Positions 11,404-20,349 are shown, counted from the stretch's first letter. The stretch: 64,000 nt of DNA from Pararhodobacter sp. (GCA_020832665.1 JAFIEG010000006.1:1-64000), one strand, 5' to 3'. Numbers and translations are program-made. The notes: a model not told the origin generated them from the sequence alone.

Positions 11404-12654
11404 ATGCATCGCGCCATTTGCAGGGCGCTGGCCGGGCTGTGGCTGCTCATCGCCTCGGCCCTGGCCGTTCTCGTCCCGGCGCAGGCCGGGGCGCAAACCG
11501 ATAACGGCCCCGTGCTGCATGTCTTCTGGAGCCACACCTGCCCGGTCTGCATTCGTCAGGCGCCCTGGATCGACGGGCTGGAGGCACGTTATCCGGGCCT
11601 GCGCGTGGTGAAGATGGAGCTGTCGCAAGATGAGCGCTACCGCCCGCTGTTTCAGGAAATGGCTTCTGAGCGCGGCATCCGCGCCGAATTCGTTCCCACG
11701 CTGATGCTGGGCCCGCGCGCCTGGGTGGGCGACACGCAAGCCCAGCGCGCCGAGATCGAGGCGGCGATCGAGGCCACGCTCGCCGGCGTGGCGCCCGAGC
11801 CGGCGGCCAATGGCGCCCTGCGCCTGCCTATGCTGGGCGAGGTCGATCCGGCCTCGGCGTCGCTCATGGGGCTGACGGTGCTGATTGCCTTTGTCGATGG
11901 CTTCAACCCCTGCTCGCTCTGGGTGCTGACGCTGCTTCTGGGCATGGTCATCGCCTCGGGCTCGCGCCGGCGGGTGGCGGTGGTGGGGGTCAGTTTTCTG
12001 CTCACCACGGCGCTGATCTATGGCGCCTTCATCGCCGGGCTGTTCAGCATCATGGCCTGGGCCTTTGCGCTGCCCTGGGTGCGCTGGGCGGTGGCGCTGT
12101 TTGCGCTGGGCTTCGGGCTGGTCAGCATCAAGGATTACTTCTGGTACGGGCGCGGCATCAGTTTCTCCATCCCCGAGGGGCAGAAACCCGGCATCTACAC
12201 CCGCCTGCGCCGGCTGCGGCAGGCGGATCTGGGCATGCCGGCGCTGGTGGGGGCAACGGTGGCCATGGCCGCCGGCATCGCGCTGGTGGAACTGCCCTGC
12301 ACCGCCGGGTTCCCGGTGCTTTGGTCGGGCATACTGGCCGAGCGGGGCATCGCCACCGGCGCCGGATTCTGGGGGCTGCTTTCGGTCTATGTGCTGATCT
12401 ATCTGGGGGTCGAGCTGATCATCTTTGCCGTTGCCGTGACGGCGATGAGCCTTGGCCGCATGGGCGAGCGCCACGGTCGCGCGCTCAAGCTGATCGGCGG
12501 TGCGGTGATGGTGGCGCTGGCCGGCGCGATGGCGTTGCGCCCCGAAATGATGGAGGATTTCGCCGCCTCGACGCAGCTCTTCGCCGCAGCGATGGGGCTG
12601 GCGGCGCTGGTGCTGCTGATCGACCGGCTGCGCGCGGGCGGGCAGCGCGGCTGA
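11404..12654 (+). CDS. Thioredoxin-like domain fused to DsbD/CcdA-like multi-pass membrane domain
   Basis: Signal peptide, HVFWSHTCPVCIRQAPW active site, several TM helices with paired cysteine motifs VDGFNPCSLWVL and VELPCTAGFPV. Confidence 0.78.
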   Translation: MHRAICRALAGLWLLIASALAVLVPAQAGAQTDNGPVLHVFWSHTCPVCIRQAPWIDGLEARYPGLRVVKMELSQDERYRPLFQEMASERGIRAEFVPTLMLGPRAWVGDTQAQRAEIEAAIEATLAGVAPEPAANGALRLPMLGEVDPASASLMGLTVLIAFVDGFNPCSLWVLTLLLGMVIASGSRRRVAVVGVSFLLTTALIYGAFIAGLFSIMAWAFALPWVRWAVALFALGFGLVSIKDYFWYGRGISFSIPEGQKPGIYTRLRRLRQADLGMPALVGATVAMAAGIALVELPCTAGFPVLWSGILAERGIATGAGFWGLLSVYVLIYLGVELIIFAVAVTAMSLGRMGERHGRALKLIGGAVMVALAGAMALRPEMMEDFAASTQLFAAAMGLAALVLLIDRLRAGGQRG

Positions 12655-12744
12655 TACCAGGTCCGATTGATACGCTGCTTGTGCTGGCGCACGGGCGGGC
12701 ATGCAGGCCAGGGTATCGGAATCGATCAAACGGATTTCGCATAG
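12652..12744. repeat. Dispersed TIR-like element (family B, copy 1)
   Basis: TGATACCAGGTCCGATTGATACG left end and ATCGATCAAACGGATTTCGCATAG right end are imperfect inverted repeats; right end shared with copies at 31.5 and 52.2 kb. Confidence 0.7.
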
Positions 12745-12929
12745 TCGCCGGCAGGATGGGCAATCCAGCCCACCCCGCGCCTGCCCCGGCGCCTGCATGC
12801 GGCAAAGGCGATTCCATTTTTCCGGGCCATGCTGTAGGGCAGGCGAGAAAACCAAACCGGCCGGAAAGGGCAGGGAAGGTGCCAGCAGGCCCGGCCCGCC
12901 ACAGGCCGCGAAGCCAGAAAGACCGCCCG

Positions 12930-14450
12930 ATGCCCGCCTTCAACCCGCTTCATGACCGGCTCATCGCCCCGCTGGCCGATCGCGCCACGCCCCTTCTGCA
13001 TCTGCCCGATGGCAGCACGGTTTCGGGTCAGAGCTTTTTTCGCGATGTCGCAAGGATCGCCGGCGCGCTCGATGCGCAGGGGCTGAAACCCGGCGACCGG
13101 CTGGCGGTGCAGGTCGAGAAATCGCCGCTGGCGCTGGCGCTGTTTTACGGCGCGGCCATGGCCGGGGTGGTGTATCTGCCGCTCAACCCCGCCTACACGC
13201 CCGAAGAGCTGGGCTATTTTCTCGAAAACTCGGGCGCGGCGCTGTTTCTGGCCGATGGCGCGCGCGCCGTCGCGCTGGCCCCGGTGGCGGCGCGGGCGGG
13301 CGCGCGGCTAATGGCGCTGAATGCCGATGGCTCGGGCGATTTCGCCGATGCCGTGGCCGCTGCCGCCCCGCGCGCGCACCCCACCCCGCGCGGCGAGGAT
13401 GATCTGGCGGCGCTGCTCTACACCTCGGGCACCACCGGGCGCTCGAAGGGCGCGATGCTGAGCCAGCGCAACCTTCTGTCGAATGCCGAGGTGCTGGTTC
13501 GCGAATGGCGCTTCACATCCGAAGACGTGCTCTTGCACGCGCTGCCCATATTCCACACCCACGGGCTGTTCGTGGCCACCAACACCATTCTCGCCGCCGG
13601 CGGCTCGATGATCTTGCTGCCACGCCCCGATACCGATGCGCTGATCGAACATCTGCCGCGTGCAACCAGCCTGATGGGGGTGCCCACCTTCTACACCCGC
13701 CTGCTCGACGACAAGCGCCTGACCCGCGATCTGGTGGCGCATATGCGGCTCTTCGTTTCCGGCTCGGCGCCGCTGCTGGCGGAAACGCATGAGGTATTCG
13801 CGGCGCGCACCGGGCATCGCATTCTCGAACGCTACGGCATGACCGAGACCAACATGAACTCATCGAACCCCTATGAGTGCGAGCGCCGCGCCGGCACGGT
13901 GGGTTTTGCGCTGCCGGGGGTGGAGATCGCGATAACCGATCCCGAAACCGGCGCCGAGCGGCCGCAAGGCGAGATCGGCATGATCGAGGTGCGCGGGCCG
14001 AACGTGTTTCAGGGCTACTGGCAGATGCCCGAAAAGACCGTGGCCGAGCTGCGCGAAAACGGCTTCTTCATCACCGGCGATCTGGGCCGTTTCGACGATG
14101 ATGGCTATCTGCAAATCGTTGGCCGGCAGAAGGATCTGATCATCGCCGGGGGCTACAACATCTACCCCAAGGAGATCGAGCTGGTGCTCGACGAGTTGCC
14201 CGGCGTGAAGGAAAGCGCCGTGATCGGCGTGCCGCACCCCGATCTGGGCGAGGCGGTGCTGGGCGTCATCGTGCCCGAGCCGGGCGCGCGCCCCGATGCG
14301 GTGGCGATCATGGCGGCGCTCGCGGGCCGGCTGGCGCGTTTCAAGCAGCCGCGCGCGCTGGAGCTGGTCGATGCGCTGCCGCGCAACACCATGGGCAAGG
14401 TGCAAAAGGCCGCGCTGCGCGAGCGTTTTGGCGGCAAGTTCGCCGGCTGA
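12930..14450 (+). CDS. matB: Malonyl-CoA synthase (AMP-forming ligase)
   Basis: YTSGTTGRSKGAMLSQRNLLSNAEVL, PIFHTHGLFVATN, YGMTETNMNSSNPYECERRAGTVGFALPGVE; resembles MatB family. Confidence 0.83.
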   Translation: MPAFNPLHDRLIAPLADRATPLLHLPDGSTVSGQSFFRDVARIAGALDAQGLKPGDRLAVQVEKSPLALALFYGAAMAGVVYLPLNPAYTPEELGYFLENSGAALFLADGARAVALAPVAARAGARLMALNADGSGDFADAVAAAAPRAHPTPRGEDDLAALLYTSGTTGRSKGAMLSQRNLLSNAEVLVREWRFTSEDVLLHALPIFHTHGLFVATNTILAAGGSMILLPRPDTDALIEHLPRATSLMGVPTFYTRLLDDKRLTRDLVAHMRLFVSGSAPLLAETHEVFAARTGHRILERYGMTETNMNSSNPYECERRAGTVGFALPGVEIAITDPETGAERPQGEIGMIEVRGPNVFQGYWQMPEKTVAELRENGFFITGDLGRFDDDGYLQIVGRQKDLIIAGGYNIYPKEIELVLDELPGVKESAVIGVPHPDLGEAVLGVIVPEPGARPDAVAIMAALAGRLARFKQPRALELVDALPRNTMGKVQKAALRERFGGKFAG

Positions 14451-14495
14451 GTGTCGAGCCCCCTGGATGAGGGGCCAAAGCCCTTTGCGCGCGTC

Positions 14496-14523
14496 GTAAG
14501 ACGGGCAATATTGCCCGTCCTAC
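14496..14523. terminator. Bidirectional hairpin between convergent matB and hemP
   Basis: GTAAGACGGGCAATATTGCCCGTCCTAC, containing a 20-nt perfect palindrome GACGGGCAATATTGCCCGTC. Confidence 0.6.
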
Positions 14524-14771
14524 TTGGTCAGGATCAGCTTGCCCGCGCGGGTGATGCGCAGAACGTAAAGCTGATCGTTCAGTGTGATATGCGCCACACT
14601 GCCGCCGTCGGTCAGCGCCTGGGCGTCATGCACCGGCGCGCCGCTGCGCATGCAGCCGGGCAGCGAATGCGGCCCGCCCGGTCTTTGGCTCCGTGGCTGG
14701 CCGTCTGACCTGTCGGCCTGCGGCTGGTCGCTTGAGGCGGGCGAAAGCGGGTGGATGAGTCGGCGTTGCAT
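14520..14771 (-). CDS. hemP: Hemin uptake protein HemP
   Basis: C-terminus AHITLNDQLYVLRITRAGKLILTK matches the HemP/HmuP signature as I know it; N-terminal start uncertain. Confidence 0.8.
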   Translation of the reverse strand: MQRRLIHPLSPASSDQPQADRSDGQPRSQRPGGPHSLPGCMRSGAPVHDAQALTDGGSVAHITLNDQLYVLRITRAGKLILTK

Positions 14772-15027
14772 GCATCTGCCTCGGCTGTTTAGGCTCTTTG
14801 ATCTCGATCGCTTGTCGCCGGGCTGTTGCCATGTGCATGATGCATGGGCATTTCTGGCTGGGCATCCACTATCTGACAGAAACTGTCGGAATTGACAATC
14901 CCGCAAAACCGGCAATCCCGGGCGCGCCCCGCCACCACCGTTCCCGCCTCGCCGGCTTGCTTGACGCCACGCCAGCCGGCGGCTACCCGGATACGGCTCT
15001 TTCGCGGCACAGGAAGCGACACGCGTC

Positions 15028-16245
15028 ATGAACCAAACCGCCGAACCCCAACGGCGAGGCGGCCTGCCCGCCACCGAGATGGCCAATGCCTTCGTGGCCT
15101 TCCTGTTCGCCGCCTCGGCGCCGGTGGCGATCATCCTTGGCGCGGGCATGCGCGGCGGGCTCAGCGAGGCCGATCTGGCCAGCTGGATATTTGCTGCCTT
15201 CGCCGTCAACGGCCTGCTGACCATCTTCATGTCGGTGCGTTACCGCCAGCCGCTGGCGTTTTTCTGGACGATACCGGGCACGGTGCTGGTGGGGCAGGCG
15301 CTGCAGACGCTGAGCCTGGCCGAGGTCATCGGCGCCTATCTGCTGACCGGGCTGTTGCTGCTGCTTCTGGGTGTCACCGGCTGGGTGCGCGCCGCCATGG
15401 ACCGCATCCCCATGCCGATCGTGATGGGCATGGTGGCCGGGGTCTTCGTGCAGTTCGGGCTGGACTGGATCCTGGCCTTTGCCGAAGAATTCGTGCTGGT
15501 CGCGGCGATGAGCATCACCTTCTTCGCGCTGTCGGCAACGCCCCGTTTGCAAAAGCGCCTGCCGCCGATGATCGGGGTGCTGCTGGTAGGGCTGGCGGTG
15601 CTGCTGGTGCAGGGCACCGGCACGGGCGGCGACGAGGCCGCCGGCTGGGCGGATGGCGGGCGCGTGCTGGCCTCGCCGGGGCTCTACGCGCCGCAATTCA
15701 CCCTGGCGGCGGCGCTGGAACTGGTTGTGCCGCTGGCAATCACGGTGATCGCGGCGCAAAATGCGCAGGGCATCGTCATTCTGCGAGCCGCCGGGCACAA
15801 GCCGCCGGTGAATGCCATCACCAATGCCTGCGGCGGCGCCTCATTGGTGACGGCGGTGCTGGGCAGCGTCTCGACCTGCCTTACGGGGCCGTCGAACGCG
15901 ATCCTGGTTTCCAGCGGCAAGATCGAGCGGCACTGGATCGCGGCGGTGCTGCTGGGCACGTTGGGCATCATGTTCGGGGCGGTGGCGCCGCTGGTGACCG
16001 GCCTGCTTCTGGCCACGCCGATGGCCTTTGTCGCCACGCTGGCGGCGCTGGCGCTGTTACGCACGCTGCAGGGCGCATTCCAGACCGCCTTTGGCGAGGG
16101 CTTCCCGCTGGGCGCGCTGGTGGCGTTTCTCGTCACCCTGGCGGGCATGCCGGTGCTCAATATCGGCGCGCCCTTCTGGGGGCTGGTGTTCGGCGTGCTG
16201 GCCAGCTTGGCTCTGGAACGCGAGGCGTTTATACGCAAGCGGTGA
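15028..16245 (+). CDS. benE: Benzoate/H+ symporter BenE family
   Basis: Multi-TM protein with BenE-like signatures (AFFWTIPGTVLVGQALQ, MVAGVFVQFGLDW, NAITNACGGASLV). Confidence 0.83.
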   Translation: MNQTAEPQRRGGLPATEMANAFVAFLFAASAPVAIILGAGMRGGLSEADLASWIFAAFAVNGLLTIFMSVRYRQPLAFFWTIPGTVLVGQALQTLSLAEVIGAYLLTGLLLLLLGVTGWVRAAMDRIPMPIVMGMVAGVFVQFGLDWILAFAEEFVLVAAMSITFFALSATPRLQKRLPPMIGVLLVGLAVLLVQGTGTGGDEAAGWADGGRVLASPGLYAPQFTLAAALELVVPLAITVIAAQNAQGIVILRAAGHKPPVNAITNACGGASLVTAVLGSVSTCLTGPSNAILVSSGKIERHWIAAVLLGTLGIMFGAVAPLVTGLLLATPMAFVATLAALALLRTLQGAFQTAFGEGFPLGALVAFLVTLAGMPVLNIGAPFWGLVFGVLASLALEREAFIRKR

Positions 16246-16294
16246 TGGTTTTTTGGGGGGGACCGATTCGGCAAGCGGTTACTTCGCCCGTGGC

Positions 16295-16405
16295 GCAGGC
16301 ACGGGCAGCGCCCGTCCCGCCCCCCGTCACACCGAAGGTGCGCCCCTGCGGGGCGACTCGGGCGCTTCCCGCCCACCCCTGGGGCCGGTCGCTGCCCATG
16401 CCTGC
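16295..16405. repeat. Intergenic palindromic element related to the E2-embedded element
   Basis: GCAGGCACGGGCAGCGCCCGTCCC / reverse complement with 3 mismatches; shares CACGGGCAGCGCCCG, CCCGCCCCCC and GGGCGCTT..GCCCACCCC with 10170-10247. Lies between convergent genes. Confidence 0.8.
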
Positions 16406-16431
16406 CTCGCCCCTTGCGCCCTCGATCCAAC

Positions 16432-17715
16432 TCAACCTGCCAGCCGCGCCCCCGGCGCGATAGTGGGCGGTGCGGCGTTCAGCTTGTCGATGGCAAAGCC
16501 CGCCGCTGTCTTGTAGCCGGCCATGAATTCAGCGCGTTCGGCGGCGGGAAACACGGCTTCGATATCGTCGAAGGTTCCACCGCAGCGCTCATCGACGATA
16601 TTGAGCATCCCGAACGGTCCGTGACCGCGGTTGCGAAGCACCAGTTCCGACACCGGCGCGCAAAGCTCGGCCTCATAGGCCGCCAGTGCCGCAGGGCTCA
16701 CGCCATGCGCCAGAAGCTTCGCCCCGATCATGCGGGCATCGACCACCGCCTGGCTCGCCCCGTTCGAGCCGGTGGGATACATCGCATGCGCCGCATCGCC
16801 CATCAGCGCCACCGGCCCATCGACCCAGAAGGGCGCCGGGTCGCGGTCGATCATTGGGTTTTCATAGGCGACATCGGCGCGGCGCAGCATTGCCGGCACA
16901 TCCAGCCAGTCATAGCGAAAACCCTCGAAATGATGCGCGAAATCCTCGATGGCCACCTGCCGGAACCAGCCCTCGGGGCGGCGGCCCGGGTCGTCATCGA
17001 CGGTCAGTTCGGCGATCCAGTTGATCAGCGCGCGGCCCTGGCTGTCGGGGTGCGAGATCGGATAGATCACCATGCGGTGGCGATGCGTGCCAAGGCCCAC
17101 GAAGGATGAGCCGGTGCGGATGGGCCGGTCGCGCACCGTGCCGCGCCACATGATCACCCCGCCCCAGCGAATGGGGGGCTGATCGGGGTGCATCTGTGCC
17201 CGCACCGCGGAATGGATGCCATCGGCGCCGATCAAGAGCGCCCCGCGCGCTTCGGATGTGGTGCCGTCGGCATGGCTGACAAGTGCGCTGACCGTGCCGT
17301 CGCTTTCCTTGCGATAGCCGGTGACACGGCAGCCCGGGCGCACCGCATCTGTGCCCGCGCGCTCGATCAGGGTGCGGTAGAGCAGCATCTGGAAGGCGCC
17401 GCGATGCACGGCGTATTGCGGCCAGTTGTAGCCCGCTTCCAGCCCGCGCGGCTCGGCGAAAATGTCCTTTCCGTTAAGCCCCACCAACGCCCATTCGCGC
17501 GCCGGCACGCCGACATCGTCGAGCGCGCCGGTGTCGATTCCGAGGTCGAACAACTCGCGGATCGCGTTGGGCTGGATGTTGATGCCCACGCCCAGCGGCT
17601 TCATTTCCTGCGCCGCCTCAAAAACGGTGCAGCGCAGCCCGATCTGGTGCAGCGTCAGCGCCAGGCTCAGCCCGCCAATCCCGCCGCCGGCGATCAGCAC
17701 TTCCGGTTTCGTCAT
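16432..17715 (-). CDS. FAD-dependent monooxygenase/hydroxylase
   Basis: Rossmann VLIAGGGIGGLSLALTLHQIGL, GADGIHSAVR, GDAAHAMYPTGSNGASQAVVDA. Confidence 0.9.
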   Translation of the reverse strand: MTKPEVLIAGGGIGGLSLALTLHQIGLRCTVFEAAQEMKPLGVGINIQPNAIRELFDLGIDTGALDDVGVPAREWALVGLNGKDIFAEPRGLEAGYNWPQYAVHRGAFQMLLYRTLIERAGTDAVRPGCRVTGYRKESDGTVSALVSHADGTTSEARGALLIGADGIHSAVRAQMHPDQPPIRWGGVIMWRGTVRDRPIRTGSSFVGLGTHRHRMVIYPISHPDSQGRALINWIAELTVDDDPGRRPEGWFRQVAIEDFAHHFEGFRYDWLDVPAMLRRADVAYENPMIDRDPAPFWVDGPVALMGDAAHAMYPTGSNGASQAVVDARMIGAKLLAHGVSPAALAAYEAELCAPVSELVLRNRGHGPFGMLNIVDERCGGTFDDIEAVFPAAERAEFMAGYKTAAGFAIDKLNAAPPTIAPGARLAG

Positions 17716-17908
17716 TGCCAGCCCCTCCATGCCTGCAACGGTTTTACGCGCGCGCAAGCGTCTTCACAACCTTGGCCCGCCGATGGAAATTTTCCTTCAG
17801 CCATGACCGCGCCGCAAGGCAGGTTACCGAAACCGGCAATGGTAAGGTCAGCAATAATGTCCTATCTTGAGACACAGGGGAGGAAACCACGCAATACAGG
17901 GGTTTCCC

Positions 17909-18133
17909 ATGACCGATATCACCACCTTCCATCCTTCCGGCGCGCTGCGCGCCCGCTTCAGCCGCCTTTTCGCCAGCATTGGCGAGGGTTTCGTTGCCTA
18001 TGCCGATCGCCGCTCGCGGCGTTCGCAGATCGAGGAACTGAATGCGCTCAGCGATGGCGAGCTTGCCGCGCGCGGCATCAGCCGCGATCAGATCGTCGCC
18101 CATGTCTTCCGCGACCGGCTGCTGAGCCTGTAA
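17909..18133 (+). CDS. DUF1127 (YjiS-like) small protein
   Basis: RRSQIEELNALSDGELAARGISRDQI is characteristic of DUF1127. Confidence 0.8.
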   Translation: MTDITTFHPSGALRARFSRLFASIGEGFVAYADRRSRRSQIEELNALSDGELAARGISRDQIVAHVFRDRLLSL

Positions 18134-18138
18134 TCTCG

Positions 18139-18180
18139 GGCCAGGCGCGCCGGCGCGCTTGCGGCGCTTGGCGGGTTTTT
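18139..18180 (+). terminator. Intrinsic terminator after DUF1127 gene
   Basis: GCCAGGCGC...GCGCTTGGC stem followed by GGGTTTTTT. Confidence 0.7.
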
Positions 18181-18237
18181 TCTGGGCAAGCCTGCCTGTT
18201 CCTGTTAACCATTAGGAAAACAAGAACAGGCAGGCAG

Positions 18238-19329
18238 ATGAGCAGTATCCCCGGTTTCCGCGGCGTTTATGCGGTTGACTGGGCGCAGGTGGCTCTGGGC
18301 GACGAACCCGGCCTTGCGCCCGACAACATGGCGCTGGGCATGAGTTGGCGCTGGCACGGGCAGGCGCTGCGGCTCGATGGCAGCGCGCCGGTTCTGTGGC
18401 TCGACCATCACGGGCGACTTTTCGATGCGCGGGCGCGGGTGCGCGAGCGGCTGGCGCGGCTGGCGCTTGCCCCCTCACCAAGCCTTGCACCGGCGGATAC
18501 GCCGCTGCAACCCGCCCCCGAGGCCGCGCCCGCCCCTTTCGGGCACGATGAGATGCCCCCCGACAGTTTCTCGCTCACCGACGGGCTGCGCCTTTACCAC
18601 GCGCGGCTGGTCCGCCGCGCCGGGCGCGTGCTGGCGGCGTTCTCGCCCTTCATGCCGCCCGCTGGGCAGGAACTTTGGGTCAGCGCCTGGCGCCCCGCCG
18701 CCGCGGCAGAACCCGGTTCTGGCAGAAACCGCCGCGGCGGAGTGATCTGCTTCCTGCCGGGCACGCGCATCGATACGCTGCGCGGCCCGCGCCCGGTCGA
18801 GGCGCTGGTGCCCGGCGAGAAGGTGATCACCCGCGACAATGGCGCGCAGCCGGTGATCTGGCGCGGCGAGACCCAGCTCAGCGGCGCCGAGCTTTACCTT
18901 TACCCGCATCTGCGCCCGGTGCGCATTGGTGCCGGGGCGCTCGCACAGGGCGCGCCCGAGAGCGATCTTCTGGTCTCGCCGCGCCACCGGCTGCTCATCG
19001 CTGGCGCCGAGGCGCTGTTCAACACGCCCGAGGTTCTGGCGGCGGCCGAGGATCTGCTCGACGGTCGCGCCATCAGGCGCGATTTCACCCTCACCACTGT
19101 CACCTATGTGCATCTGATGCTGCCGCGCCACGAGATCATCCGCGCCAACGGGCTGGAATGCGAAAGCTTCCACCCGGCGCTGGCCGACCCGGCGGTGCTG
19201 AAATGGCATGCGCGCTCGATCGAACGCGCCTGCCCCGGGCTGGTCAGCGAGCCGCAGCGCCTTGGCCCCGAGGCGCGGCGCTGCCTGAACCCTGTCGAGG
19301 CCGAGATCATGCGCCACGCGCTGGCCTGA
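18238..19329 (+). CDS. Hint (Hedgehog/intein-like) domain protein
   Basis: GVICFLPGTRIDTLRGPRPVEALVPGEKVITRDNGAQPVIWRG, LLVSPRHRLLIAG, HEIIRANGLECESFHP: Hint_2-type signatures. Confidence 0.87.
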   Translation: MSSIPGFRGVYAVDWAQVALGDEPGLAPDNMALGMSWRWHGQALRLDGSAPVLWLDHHGRLFDARARVRERLARLALAPSPSLAPADTPLQPAPEAAPAPFGHDEMPPDSFSLTDGLRLYHARLVRRAGRVLAAFSPFMPPAGQELWVSAWRPAAAAEPGSGRNRRGGVICFLPGTRIDTLRGPRPVEALVPGEKVITRDNGAQPVIWRGETQLSGAELYLYPHLRPVRIGAGALAQGAPESDLLVSPRHRLLIAGAEALFNTPEVLAAAEDLLDGRAIRRDFTLTTVTYVHLMLPRHEIIRANGLECESFHPALADPAVLKWHARSIERACPGLVSEPQRLGPEARRCLNPVEAEIMRHALA

Positions 19330-19354
19330 CGCAGCGGCGCACTGGCCCGGGGCG

Positions 19355-19382
19355 TTGACACTGCTGGTGGCGCCTGTATAAG
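19355..19382 (+). promoter_or_regulatory. Sigma70-type promoter for rpsD
   Basis: TTGACA (19355-19360), 16-nt spacer, TATAAG (19377-19382). Confidence 0.6.
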
Positions 19383-19534
19383 CCGCGCGTCCGGGCAGGG
19401 CGTGTTGTATGCATGGTCGGGCTTTCATTGGTGTTGGTGGACCCCGCAAGGGGAAACCTGTCGCCCCGCAAGGGGAGGAGGACAACGCCCTTCACAAGCC
19501 CCCTCCGGGGGCGCGCAGAGGAAGGAGATCAGCG

Positions 19535-20155
19535 ATGACCAAACGCACCGCTGCCAAGTACAAGATCGACCGCCGCATGGGCGAAAACATCTGGGGCCGC
19601 GCCAAGAGCCCCGTCAACCGCCGCGAATACGGCCCCGGCCAGCACGGCCAGCGCCGCAAGGGCAAGCTTTCCGATTTCGGCGTGCAGCTGCGCGCCAAGC
19701 AGAAGCTGAAGGGTTATTACGGCGATCTGACCGAAAAGCAGTTCAAGCGCATCTATGGCGAGGCCGCGCGCGTCAAGGGCGACACCGGCGAGAACCTGAT
19801 CGGCCTCCTGGAGCGCCGGCTCGATGCCGTGGTCTATCGCGCCAAGTTCGTGCCCACGATCTTCGCTGCGCGCCAGTTCGTCAATCACGGCCATGTCGAG
19901 GTGAACGGCAAGCGGGTGAACATTGCCTCCTACCGGGTGAAGGAAGGCGATGTCGTCTCGGTGCGCGAGCGCTCGAGGCAGCTGGCCATCGTGCTGGAAG
20001 CGGTGGGGCTGAGCGAGCGCGATGTGCCCGATTACATCGAGGCCGACCATTCCAAGATGACCGCCACCTTCGTTCGTACCCCCTCGCTGGCCGATGTGCC
20101 CTATGCGGTGCAGATGGAGCCCAACCTGGTGGTCGAGTATTACGCCAAGAACTGA
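19535..20155 (+). CDS. rpsD: 30S ribosomal protein S4
   Basis: Full-length S4 ([41 protein letters not shown]..., [18 protein letters not shown]). Confidence 0.98.
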   Translation: MTKRTAAKYKIDRRMGENIWGRAKSPVNRREYGPGQHGQRRKGKLSDFGVQLRAKQKLKGYYGDLTEKQFKRIYGEAARVKGDTGENLIGLLERRLDAVVYRAKFVPTIFAARQFVNHGHVEVNGKRVNIASYRVKEGDVVSVRERSRQLAIVLEAVGLSERDVPDYIEADHSKMTATFVRTPSLADVPYAVQMEPNLVVEYYAKN

Positions 20156-20189
20156 TCCGGCGCCGGCATCAGGGTCTGGAAGCGTTCAG

Positions 20190-20219
20190 GGCCGCGCCGG
20201 GAAACCGGGGCGGCCTTTT
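20190..20219 (+). terminator. Intrinsic terminator after rpsD
   Basis: GGCCGCGCCGGGAAACCGGGGCGGCCTTTT hairpin plus U-tract. Confidence 0.7.
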
Positions 20220-20236
20220 GCTTGGCAGCGGCCCGG

Positions 20237-20349
<113 letters not shown>

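Noticed and set aside
14892-16463. 523-aa plus-strand ORF
   Set aside because: Out-of-frame overlap with benE; A/G/R-rich, no domain.
17188-18237. N-terminal half of the 713-aa ORF 17188-19329
   Set aside because: Antisense to the FAD monooxygenase; the Hint protein starts at 18238.
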